Shown in pieces: positions 23,200 to 35,300 of a stretch of DNA of 64,000 nucleotides (position 1 is its first letter; every line of letters begins with the position of its first letter). The notes below the pieces were generated by a model. It was not told the origin of the DNA. It searched no databases and worked only from the letters and a program-made list of their open reading frames with translations. Source of the stretch: Sipunculus nudus (taxonomy: Eukaryota > Annelida > Sipuncula > Golfingiida > Sipunculidae); the NCBI GenBank assembly GCA_026874595.1, contig CM049306.1, forward strand, positions 23,917,019-23,981,018, in the 5' to 3' direction. The translations under genes were made by a program, and so were the position numbers.

Positions 23200-23854
23200 T
23201 TGTTTCTATAACATTCATAAGCTTATATTATAATAGTTAAATAAACTTCCGTTATAAAATGATGGGTATGCTATCCTTATATCCTTCCTCACACCATCCT
23301 TCCGCCAGAGGTCGTTTTTTACTCGAAACGAACTTATCCCAGTTGCACACTATAGAAATGCCGGGAGTACTTATCTCAAATGTCAAATTTTAAAATAAAA
23401 AAAAAATGTTAAATTTCAAGGAATCACCTTCTGTTTACTTTTCACATGCGCATGTTTGAAAAAAAAATACTTATTCAGTGAAGCCCTTACCACAAAAATA
23501 AAACCGTTTTTTATGTAATATACCTTGGAACAATTCTTATCCAACGTATTTGAACTGACTATATTACCCTCATCACTAACTGCGCCGCTGCTGTATGTAA
23601 GATCGTCGTTGCATTGTGGGGTTTGACCGTTTGATTTCAATGCCCATTAATCCTTGACCAGCAGAGTCGTACTCACAAGAGTCCGATTGTGTGCAGCGTG
23701 TCCTCACACGTTATCGTTACACACTGCCATCTAGTGAGAAAGATCTAAACGATAGTAGAAATTTCCATGAATGGGTGAGGCTTCCATGGTTAATGAATGT
23801 TGATCTAAATTATGAAAATTAAAAATAATCTATGAATTAATAAAAATATTAAAA

Positions 23855-23855
<1 letters not shown>
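23200..23855. other. Intergenic DNA, nothing assigned
   Basis: A minus-strand frame at 23640-23416 lacks an ATG and a recognisable motif. The rest is AT-rich. Confidence 0.35.

Positions 23856-23857
<2 letters not shown>

Positions 23858-23900
<43 letters not shown>
23858..23900. repeat. (AAT)n microsatellite
   Basis: Fourteen near-perfect AAT units. Confidence 0.95.
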
Positions 23901-23901
<1 letters not shown>

Positions 23902-24319
23902 GTAATGGTGTGAAGAGCTTCAAATGATTCATAATTGACCAGGTCATGCTCAAGTCTAACGGGTGTATGCCTGTATTAGTAACAGGTACGTACATGGGTA
24001 GTGATTGCATAATAGTTGTATGGATATTATTAGATCCAGATCGATTATAAAATCCAACGTCCCACATATGTAATCCATGTCAAAATTGCAATTACAAAGT
24101 TTATTATATTAGAGAGACTGTTTGCTCTCTCGCAGACGTACTATAGGCCAACACACATACAGATCTACACAAACTGGCAAATAAACACATACTTATATAC
24201 TGACAAATATAGTATGTACGTTTCTCTGCGCATTTTTATTTTTGTAGTACGTACTTGATGTCCATTCAATCCTTACACCTCCAGTAAGTTGACAAACACA
24301 CCCGCACCTTCTCACACAT

Positions 24320-24345
24320 GTATGTGTGTGTGTGTGTGTGTGTTT
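24320..24345. repeat. (GT)n microsatellite
   Basis: Ten or more GT units within a GTATGTGTG-rich stretch. Confidence 0.9.
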
Positions 24346-24425
24346 GTGCTTGTAAGGAATCCGTTGTAATTTCATGATGGATCATCAGTACAACTCGGCT
24401 GACATCTACCATACGATAATCGGTT

Positions 24426-24568
24426 ATAGAGGTGCGTACCGGGCCGTTTGGGCCCGTCCGATCCACAACTGTGGGCTGGACCGGACCGCTAAACCAAAAT
24501 ACCGGACCACTTATCCCTCGAACAGACCGGTCCGGACCGCTCCACCAGTTTTTTTTTTTTTTTTTTTT
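24426..24568. repeat. GGACCGG-rich repeat fragment with a T run
   Basis: The words CCGGACC/GGTCCGG recur several times between 24478 and 24541, beginning with GAGGTGCGTACCGGGCC and ending in T18. The start resembles ends of hAT-type elements, but the other end and an 8-bp duplication were not found. Confidence 0.35.
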
Positions 24569-24569
24569 G

Positions 24570-24844
24570 AAGATTTAAGCTTAACACATTTCTTAGTTTC
24601 AACCTACAAATCTTGTTATGCACAAATAAACATTCTTTAGCTACTTACTGTATTATTATATCTAAGGTGTTTTATTTTATAAAGATGAATTTTTTTATTA
24701 TATCTAACTTATGATTGGAGTGACAATTAAGTTCAGCATTAAAATGATGGTCTTCTGCTGTATTACACACATATATATATACTGATGCTTGTCCAATGTT
24801 TCACAGCATATCAAAGTATAATAAGACCATTTTATATATATTAA

Positions 24845-24893
<49 letters not shown>

Positions 24894-27720
24894 ATATATT
24901 AAACCATTAACATTAGATCAATTCGTTTTCTATTTTGAAATCGAACTTACCACTACAGCACAATTCAGCTAATTTCAACCTGCATACATTTCCGTCCAAC
25001 AAATTCTTTTAATCAGCCACAGGCGCTTGAATTGCTATTAGTGTAGATTTCGGCTAAATTTGTTACTTTTCTTGGTCGTTTCCTTATAACTTATCTGACA
25101 TTTTCCTATAACGTTTTTCACACTATATGGTCCACCTCTTTAATATTTACCTAATATTTGTATGCAGAGAAAATAAAATAAAAACAATAAAAATAAAAAT
25201 AATTTATAATACCCTTAAGGGGCAAACAAGGTATTTCGACTCATATTCTGAAGGTGTACCTAAGTACTTTTATGGTAATTCCCTGCAAATGCACTCCTCT
25301 TGAAGCAAAAAAGAAATCAAGACAATTTTTGTTTACAAAAGTTAAATTTAAAAGAAGCAAATAGGCCTATATGGTCTATTTAACACTTTTTTTTAAATTT
25401 ACAACTATGATTTATGTTTTGATTTTATCAAAGGCTATTAATTTATATTTTATCATTAATCACAAAATACCAAGAGAAAACAATGTCTGCAATGTGCAAG
25501 TGAGATATTTTACTTCACGCGTGTAACGGTGTTGAGAAAAAGGTTCATATTTTTTCCCTTACCTGGACTATTTAAAAAAAAAAGGAAACTGAAAAGTGCA
25601 CTACTGGCATTATGCTATAATTCTAAAGATATTTTTATTCAAATGAAGTTTTGTTATATCAAAATCAAGATTAAAAAAAATCACCAAGAAAACCGTTGAA
25701 ACGCGACGTTTTCTGTAGAAATACCCATATAAATTATATATATCGTCTCGTATCGTATTAAAAAAATAACAGTTCAGTCATATGGCCTTCATTTCAATCT
25801 TTAGAGCACTCACAATCGTTCACCCTCTACAATCGACCTTTTATACTCCTAAATAGTCGTGAATGACACTCGCACAGTAAGACTGGTCAACAGATTTTAT
25901 GCATGTGGTTGTGGGGGGGGGGGGTCATATGGTACAATCAAAAGGCGCTTGCAAATGCAAGTTTACTCATTATCAAGCAGACTACACAATTTGAGATCCG
26001 GTAATGTGCATTATCTTTTCTGTCAGCGTCAGACGTGACACTTCACTTAACGGCCACTTGTTTGTCAATTAACGCGGTGCTGCAAGCTGGGGTAACTGAA
26101 ACACACCTAAGTTGGCGGCATGTGTATACAAGTACGACCTTGACCCCATACCTTGTAGAACTGACCAATCAATGGCAAGTCTCGCAGAATCTCGCGAAGC
26201 AACGGATTGCAGAATGATGGTAATTCAAAATGATGGGACGTCCTGCCCATAATCATTGTTTACAGAAACTCAAGCGCTGACTACGGATCTACCGTCATGA
26301 GGTTTGTGAAGCCATTGCTTTGAAAGTGGAAGGATAGTTAACCGGTAAGGAAATTCTGTGGATCAAAGTGGCAAGCATATGCATCGCTCTTAGTTTGCTG
26401 CACAGTTCGTGAGAACAGGTGCTCCGACTGAGGACAGACGACGCTAACCTGACTGTTTAAACATAGGTGTATACGAGCGTTCCCATTGCAAAAACACAAC
26501 AAGATCTGAGAGTTATACATTTAAAAAAACATACTGTATATACGTCCGTTGTATCAACTTAATTTGCAAACTTTATTAACATTTGTAAACGTGTCCATGG
26601 ATAGGCAGTGATTTTGACAAGCAAATCAAAACACGTTTCATCAGGCATTGGTGTTTCACCAGGAAGGTTCACTGATCACACTGATCATCGCCATTACCAG
26701 ACTGATTGACTGATAAACCCTTCAGCACAACAACTTAATGTCCATCAAATGTAAATAATGATCAAAGCAATTTTAATTGAAACTTTGACAAGTTTTTAAA
26801 AATAAAATTATATAATTTTTTTATCTTAGCTTTCAGTGTCAAGGAAGTGCAACCCATCTCATTGTGGTCCCCCAAAACACCCTAAACACTGGTGCCGGTA
26901 TTTTGGGTACCTGTGATGAAATACCCACTAAACTGTGAATTGATAAAAATCATAACACCAATTGTTATATAATCATTTGTTGATTAAATCTATGCAATAT
27001 TGAATCATAATTTTATTAAATAAAGATATATCAGTGTTTCGTTTTGCAGTTGGTTCAACGGCTGACACCTAGACTTTAAGAGAATTAATATATCAGGTTC
27101 ACAAGATCTTGGATCATGGGTGAGCATTACAGGATATTGCTAATGCCGATTTTGCTAATATGGGCCCCCCACGTAATATAAAAACACTGATATAAACAAA
27201 ACAAGCACCCTTGTGCCGAAATATCCACATTTTTAGGCCTATTTTTATGAAAGCTCCAATGGATTACCTATAGTTTATAATGGTAAAATGGGTGATTGGG
27301 CCCCTTTGATCTGCCTTGCATCATACCAACAATTAATTGCAGCCTCAGTTTTGTTCAGTGTTAACATTAAGTAAATGCAGTTCATAGCGTATAAAAACTG
27401 ATATAGTTGGGATGGTCAGATAAGACTGTGCTAATGACTATCTGACTGAATAACACTTGCCTACATTAACCAGATTTTAGCTGTGCCGGCCAGTGGTTTT
27501 TTTGCTACATGTGAATCTGCGTTGGCGTCTTGGCGATACCCCTGTATTGTGCATCCCCAAAAAAGGTTGAGCAAAATTTGTCAATTCTGGAATTTTTGCC
27601 CTTCTCTTTTTACATCGGCAGTATTATATAGAATATTTATGCCATTTAAAAAATCACATAAAATTCATTCAGATTCTGTATATCATGATATTTTCTTGTA
27701 ATGATTGTTGAATTTAATTT
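24570..27720. other. Intergenic DNA
   Basis: AT-rich, with an (AT)n tract at 24849-24891 and a G12 run at 25913-25924. A less AT-rich stretch at about 25980-26330 has short open frames but no recognisable protein or splice structure. Confidence 0.4.
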
Positions 27721-27724
27721 ATTA

Positions 27725-28806
27725 CAGTCAAGCCCACTTTGTGTCATATCAGTTAATAGAAAATCCTGTTTATTGTCACATAAATCTGAAATCCAAAACC
27801 ATTTCCTATATAATCAATGGTAAATCTGACCGTTTAATATCATGGAATATTGTCATAATCCCGTTTATTGTCATGCTTGGAACCCTTTGCAGTGATACCA
27901 GATCGCAGTAAATATCACATCAGATGCTGACGCGACAAGAGCCTGGAAGCAGTCAGGCGTATCAAACGATCGCATCTCCCTCCTGTGTGCGGCAGGAAAG
28001 TGCAGTTATGCATACAGGTCACTCCCCTTCACTTAGCTAATTTACATCTTTAGATACCACGGTAATCCAGATAATTGCGTTTCCTCGTACGTTAACAAGG
28101 GCGATGTTTGCGATCACGTCATACATAATGAACTCCTAGCCTTTGCAAGGCCGTGGTTTTCACCTCGGTGACGTTTCGCCCAGATGATAAGAGGCACGAG
28201 CGCTTAAAGTGCTTACAACTGTAAATCCCTTTTAAGGGTACACGAAAAGCCGGAGGTTTTTTTAGCACTGGAGGAGATACTCAGTCAAAAAACCTCAATC
28301 GCGGTGAAACTTCAAAAAGTTTACAATGTCATGATGATGACAGTGCTATCATAAAGAGGATCATGGAACTTTGAGCCATTAATAGGATATCCGAAAAATA
28401 AGGCGCAGTGGTCGGGGAAATAATTATTAAGTAGAATAGTTTGTCTGCGCATTACGTTAAAACCGTGCCGCATATTTCCAAACATTTGACCTCATGACCC
28501 AGACGCTACGTCTCTTTCTGGTGGCAAGTCAGATTTTTGTCAGTTATTGTGGCATGCAGCACAACACGTACAGGAAAATAAATTGTCAGGTGCGCATAAA
28601 TGAATTTGATATGCCAATGTGCAATAAAAATATCATGAAGGTTTCTGTTTCCTTTTTGTTGACGATTTTTTTAATGTCATTTGAGACATAATGCTTCTTC
28701 TATGACTCAAAAGGAAATTGATGTTTAAACCTGCATAATGTCACATCCCAGTTATTATCATAATTTGTGTATGTACCACCGATATGACAATAAGCGGGCT
28801 CGACTG
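27725..28806. mobile_element. Pair of mariner-type inverted ends (one 1.1-kb element or two small ones)
   Basis: CAGTCAAGCCCACTTTGTGT at 27725 and ATAAGCGGGCTCGACTG ending 28806 are related inverted sequences, each with TA outside. The words GTTTATTGTCA and TCATATCAG/GATATGACA recur nearby. The pair could bound one non-autonomous element, or mark two separate copies in opposite orientation. No transposase is visible between them. Confidence 0.4.
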
Positions 28807-28819
28807 TATGTACTTGGTA

Positions 28820-29185
28820 GACACCGTTCCTTGGTAACATCAGGATACAAAAATAATATAATAGGAAGCCAGTGCTATTGCCCTGTCACAGTCCCAAACC
28901 AAAATGGGACACTGCAGATGTAGTGGTAAATACTTAGATTAGGAATTAGATAAGAGAGCATAAAAAATAGAGGTGGTTACCTTCACAAAAAAATTTCTTT
29001 AAAAAAGCAGTTATATACTCAGTAGCTCATAAAAAGAACTTGAGTGATGTTTAAGAAAAACCTGCCAACTGTTCATTTGAGATAAGTTAAACTAGACCTT
29101 AAATAAATTTATGCAAAAGTATTCTCATCCTTCACTTAAATAAAACTTTGACAGAGAATGTTTTCACTATTATTATCATTATGAT

Positions 29186-29237
<52 letters not shown>

Positions 29238-29731
29238 TTAGAGGCATACATAAATGGAAACACATTTTGAAAATACCATATTGTACAAGATGTATTTACC
29301 ATATTTATAATTTATATATATCATCAAATAATACACTTTACAAATCTGGTCCAAGGGAACATAAGTTACACTTGTAAATGATAATATATTTTGTCAAGGA
29401 TCACAGGTTTTGATCATTTAATTAGTACCATTTCTGGCACCAGATCAGGGGGTCACATTTCTAAGTAGAATCTCATCCTATTTATTGTGCTTTTTGTGCA
29501 AAGAAAATTAGCCAAAAAAAAGTTATTTATTTGTTGCCCATGTGTAATTGTCCATGTAAATCAGCTACAAGATTCTGTTTGTTCAAATTGTTTCAGACTA
29601 TAGTGATATATTTATTGATATATTATTTATATGTTACTGGACAATTTCATATTTGAACTTGTGCTTCATTATAATTATTTTATAACATGATGCATCAAAC
29701 TCAGGACATGTCTGTATTTGATGTTTTCCAG
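28820..29731 (+). other. Upstream flank or 5' intron of the RGS12-like gene
   Basis: AT-rich with an (AT)n tract at 29189-29233. Because the first coding exon begins at a splice acceptor, this stretch is most likely intron between a non-coding first exon (not located) and the coding exon. Confidence 0.5.
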
Positions 29732-32371
29732 GTTGTGATGTACCAGCCAAAGAGGAGGAAGAAGCGTTATGCTCCTGGGCTGCGGTCAGTGGAGCTTATA
29801 AGGAGCAGGTCAGGGTATGGCTTTACAATATCCGGCCAACAGCCATGTATCCTGAGCTGTATCATAAACAACAGCCCAGCGGACAAGGCAGGGTTAAAGA
29901 CGGGTGATTTTCTTATGTCTGTCAATGGACAGGACATATCTAAAGCCCTACACGATGACGTTGTGCGACTGATTGGTTCTTCCACAGGAGTGCTGCTTTT
30001 GCAGATCGCAGAGAACTGTGCTAGCTCAGATTCTTCAGATGATGACTTTGTTCAGAGAGGTAAATCAAAGTATGGAAACCATCACCGTGGGCGTCCGTAC
30101 CATGGAGCCAGGCGGCCTCACATGGTTGAATTTGACGAGTTCCTGTATCCATATGGTAGTGAAGAAATGTTTGATCACCATGGAGCAAGACCAAAACGTC
30201 AACCGGTCCTCCCAATGAGGAATTACCAGTCTGACCTGAAAGCTGGTTATGGACGAGTGCTGCAGGAAAGAAATGGACCTAATCATGTAACCAGCAGGCA
30301 TGAACCATATGGGCTACAATTGGCAGAAAAGAAAAAGTTGAAGCAGTTTTCTGCAAGTGGTAGTGCTTTAATGAGAGAACCAATGGCATCTGGTGGTACC
30401 ACGAAGCACACACTAATCACAAGGGATGGCCGTGTGATAAGGAGCAGGAGCCCAGTACCCACAGACCATCAGGAACCATATCCTACCAACTACACTGCCA
30501 GAGATCTGTCAAATATCTTTAACCCTCTAATTAAACCCCATGTGTTACCGGGCAGAATAGTAGAAGAAGATACAGAGTCGTCAGAGTTGAATGACAGTCT
30601 TGGATTTGATATGTGTGCTGTCGTGGGGTATATAGGATCTGTTGAATTGCCTCGAGATGCTCATCTCCCCAGCTCTCGTGTACACTCCATCCGGAGCGCC
30701 ATAAGACGTTTACGGGTTGATCGTAAAATACATACATTAATATTAATAGAGGTCATGACCCAGGGTGTCAGAGTTATAAACAGTATGGGCAGCACCATGG
30801 CCAGGTATCCCAGGGACTGTGTGGCCTTTGCTGGTGTATACCCTGAGAATAAGCATTACTTTGGCATAGTGACCATACAGGGGGCAAGCAGTGATGACTT
30901 CAGCAGTGAGAATAGTTTAGAAGACTGTGTACAAAGCAGTGCATGTCACGTATTCATGGTGGACACAGACCTTCATCCGCACCCGGCTCACGCACAAAAA
31001 GCTGCACAGTTTGGAATCAGCTGTATAACAAACCCATTGACTCAGACATGTCGTCAGTTCCCTGCCACTGCTGTTCCTTTAGTGAACTGTGTCGCAAAGC
31101 TATACCAGGACAGGGAAGACCTGTTTGACACAACAGGAACCAGCAATCAGGAGGCGTATCATGATCGCAGTAGCAGTAACAGCAGTAATAGTGACAGCGG
31201 GCTTGGGTTTGGAAAAGAAGAAGGCCAAGTGTGTGTTGTGGATATGCATAATGGTGACCAGTTTGAACAGTTCGCCAATAATGATAGGGTGGACCGGAAG
31301 ATCCCCAGATCTTTATCGCAAGGAGTCAGCATGGGGAGCGACCCTTCTCTGGCGGGCTCAAAAGAAAAGCTGCAAGTCAGTGACAGTGGTTCTCAGAACA
31401 GCACACAGTCAGACAGCACAGTTTTTAATGATGATTCAGGTGCTTCAGCTGATACACTAACTCAGAAATTTGGTGCTGTGGTTATAAAGGATCAACAAGC
31501 TGAACCATCCATTAAGTCTTCCACTGAGAAAAAGGAGCAGGTTGATAGTAAAGGAGATGAGGGCCCTAAATATTCAACCATGGAGCGTCTGAATGTTAGG
31601 GCCATGCCTCCACCAAAAGGTTTCCAGAGGGCCACAAGCAAAACACTTGATGATCAAAATAGTGTTGATAATCTGCGTCAAAGCTCCCACAGGATAATGC
31701 AGGCTAGACAGAGGAACTCAGAAAGTCGTCTTCCAAGTGACACAGGCTCAACCAGCTCTAGGGATTCAGGTAAAAAAGATGAGGCTTTAAAATCAGCATC
31801 AACTTCCTGCTTGCATGATAGTGAATCAGCCTTCAGCAGCGTGTCAAAAAAAGAAGCCATTTCAAAATTGACTGGGAGGCCATCTTTGGGTCATGATGAC
31901 ACACTGCAGAAGCTGAGTCCAAGAGTATTCCAGACCGCAAAACCTGTCCAGCCTGCTCAACCATCAGTTGCCACTGCTACTGTAAGGCCAATAAAGAAAC
32001 CAGGTGTGGGGCCTAAACCAGTCCAAATTCCCATTGTCCCAGACCCGGAGACACCTGTCCTGTCATCAACACCACAGAGTACTAAAAAAGAAGAGAGACA
32101 AACGCCAAAAGCTGTTACACCAGATGTGGTGTTCAAACCTCCACTACCTGCCAGAAAATACATAGCCAGTAAAAAGCAGCCCAAAACACCGACTGCCACA
32201 GCCAAGCGGCCAAAGTCCACACCACCACTACACTACCATAAGATAGCACCTAAAGCAGAAATATCTGAGTGTGACACTGACCTGGACACTGACCATGACG
32301 TGGCTAGGAAGAAGCCGGCTCAGGAGGAGACCAACAGGAGAACTTCAGAAGGCTACACCATTCTCAGGAAG
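29732..32371 (+). CDS. RGS12: RGS12-like exon a: start codon, PDZ and PTB domains, Ser/Pro-rich linker
   Basis: The exon is bounded by an acceptor (TGATGTTTTCCAG, ending 29731) and a consensus donor (AAG|GTGAGT at 32372). Six untranslated bases precede the ATG at 29738, so at least one upstream non-coding exon is implied. An in-frame ATG at 29687 exists but would translate through the acceptor tract and is less likely. The exon encodes 878 residues and ends in phase 0. After the PTB it holds a polar, Ser-rich stretch and Pro/Lys-rich segments (e.g. PPLPARKY near residue 800), typical of disordered or SH3-binding regions. If the intron were retained, 27 further residues would follow to a stop at 32453-32455, giving a PDZ-PTB-only protein. 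Confidence 0.92.
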
Positions 32372-35300
32372 GTGAGTCAAATGTATTATATATATAGTGT
32401 CAATCTGTACTTTGCCCTGGAAGATAAGTCAAATGTTATATATAGGAAATCCTGAGTGTTGTTTCTGTACATCAGTCATTACTCAAATATGTTTGTCAAA
32501 GAGGTCATGAATTGAAATCCATGAGTCAAGTGATAAGAAATGTATATATAATACTAAAGAGTCCGTGATCAGTTAAAAAACTGTGAAGAATCACAAGTAA
32601 GGTAAGTGAAATATTAGAATTTCATGTTCATTCATCAAACATCACACTGTGTATCTTTATATATTTATATTTTCTTTTAATTTTCAGCAACAGTTGTGTT
32701 AATTTCTTGAAGTTGTTTTCAAATTGAAGTTTCAAGATGTTAAACATGTTATAAATGCTGCCATCCACACAAGACAGTATTGGCTTGCTGCTGCATCTCT
32801 GCACTCCTAAAACAATTAAACCTTGACAATTTGATCATACATTTGCAGCCCAAATACTGTTGGCAGCATAGGGCATCAGCCTTATGTTTCGCAGGACGTC
32901 TGATTTACACAGGTCCATGTATATTGGTATTTATAATTGTATCCCCAGACAAAGTCGGGGGGGGGGGGGGTACTATGTTTTCATACCGGTCCTGCCGCTG
33001 CATATAAATCTTGTTGGCGTGATAACTCAACAATATTTCACGGATCTTTACCAAACTTGGTATATGTATAGATATGGGTGAGAGGATGACGCCTATTTAA
33101 AATGAGGTCATGACCTTGACTAGGAGAGTGTCCTTGACCTTGATTAAGTCCAATTTTTGGGAAAATCACACAAATTCTTAAATATCTCAAGATATCTTTG
33201 CATGGATTGATCCTAAAATCAAGTTGATGGAAGATCATGGATAGGGTTTTCATGTTCCAGAAACTGGTGGAGCCACCTTTTATTCTTTTACTTGTTTTCG
33301 TGCCGTTTTATACCCCAAAATTGCCACCTTACAGCACTGTGAGCATTATAAGTCAAAAACTATTGGACGGATTTCTTTCATATTATGCATATACATATAC
33401 ATAGGTTATGGGATGATGTATATATAAATTGGGGTCATGACCTTTCCTATTAGAGTGGCCTTGACCTTGAATATTGCCATATATGGTGAAAATCACACAC
33501 CTCTTATATCTCCAGTGTTACAAGCCATATGTATTTCAAACATAGACTGGTACCCCGCTCTATTATGGCACCGCTGCTCTAGGCCAATCATAGAGACGGG
33601 CGTACAACGCCATCTTCAGGACTCCCGGCAGACTGGTTCCAACTCAAGTCTGAATCATATATGATAAAAATAAGCATTTCGTTTGCTCAGAGAAGTTGTT
33701 AAAAGTTGGCTGTACATTTCGTGGGACATTTATGATTAGATTAATAGATATTGATAATAAACCAATGCCACGTACAGTGGAATATCAAGTATTCAGTATA
33801 TCGTATGATTCGTATCATCAATACATCCATCAGTCAATTTTTGTGCAAAAACTAATTTTTCAATATTTGGAAACTTTAAATAACTAAAAAAAGTAATTTT
33901 ATAAGTAATCTTCACGGATAACCAGCCAGGATCGCGAGAACGTTCATGACAATCGGTGTGAGCGTACAGACTGGAGTTGGAACCAGTCTACAGGTAGGTC
34001 AGGAGTTGCAACTGGGAGTACTGAAGATGGCGTTGTACGCCTGTCCCTATGCTTGGCTTGAGGGCCTTAATAGAGCAGGGTACCAGTCTATTTCAAACAT
34101 GACTTATGTATGGCCCACCACTAAAGTAAGAACCCTATAGGTTCTAGGGTCATGAGGTCAAAGGTCAAGGTCACTGGACTGGCATTTTAAAAGATACTGT
34201 GGATGCATTTTAAGCCAAACTTTCATCCCAGGTCTTCCATCTTGAATATATAGCTATTTGCCAATAATGGATGATCCATATAAATTTTGGGGTCACAAGG
34301 TCAAAGGTCAAGGCCACAGGAGCTATCTGTCCAAAAATTAGTTTCTGGATGATAATTCCTGCTTTTATTAATGTAATGATTTCAAAATTGACTTATATAT
34401 GTCCCATTGAAAAAGCAAGACCCAAATTGATTTTGGGGTCATGAGGTCAAAGGTCAAGGTCACAGGAAACCTCTTTAAAAAGATTGTGGATGCATTTTCA
34501 GCCAAACAATTCATCTCAGATCTTTTATCTTGCACAAATAGTTCACCTGCCAAGAGTGGAAGACCCCTATCAATTTTGTGGTCACAAGGTCAAAGGTGAA
34601 GGTCACAGGAGCCATCTGTCCAAAAATTAGTTTCTGGATGATAATTCCTGCTTTTATTGATGTATGGATTTCAAACTTGACTTATATATGTCCCATTGGA
34701 AAAGCAAGACCGGAATTGATTTTGGGGTCATGAGGTCAAAGGTCAAGGTCACAGGACACATCTTTAAAAAGATGTGGATGCATTTTCAGCCAAACATTTC
34801 ATCTCAGACCTTTCATCTTGCACATATAAGTCATCTGCCAATAGAGGAAGACCCCTATCAATTTTGAGGTCACAAGGTCAAAGGTGAAGGTCACAGGAGC
34901 CATCTGTCCAAAATTTAGTTTCTGGATGATAATTCCTTCTTTTATTGATGTATGGATTTCAAACTATACCTGTATTTGACCCATTGGAAATGCAAAACCG
35001 GAATTGAATTTCGGGTCATGAGGTCAAAGGTCAAGGTCACAGGACACATCTTTAAAAAGATGTGGATGCATTTTCAGCCAAACATTTCATCTCAGATCTT
35101 TCATCTTGCACATATAGTTCACCTGCCAAGAGAGGAAGAACCCTATCACTTTGAGGTCACAAGGTCAAAGGTGAAGGTCACAGGAGCCATCTGTCCAAAA
35201 ATTAGTTTCTGGATGATAATTCCTTCTTTTATTGATGTTTGGATTTCAAACTTGACTTGTATTTGACCCATTGGAAAAGCAAGACTGGAATTGAATTTGG

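Noticed and set aside
23416-23640. Minus-strand Ser/Asn-rich frame with a possible donor after NCSK
   Set aside because: It begins with TTG rather than ATG, has no acceptor in front and no recognisable motif.
29687-29737. Upstream in-frame ATG as the RGS12-like start
   Set aside because: It reads through a pyrimidine-rich splice acceptor (TGATGTTTTCCAG); the Met at 29738 is followed at once by the basic segment that leads into the PDZ domain.
30021-32220. Minus-strand frames within the large RGS12-like exon
   Set aside because: Shadows of the true coding frame on the plus strand, which carries clear PDZ and PTB domains.
34664-35266. Repeated open frames with shared peptide runs
   Set aside because: They are translations of the 289-bp non-coding array; the same DNA repeats in register and the frames differ between units.
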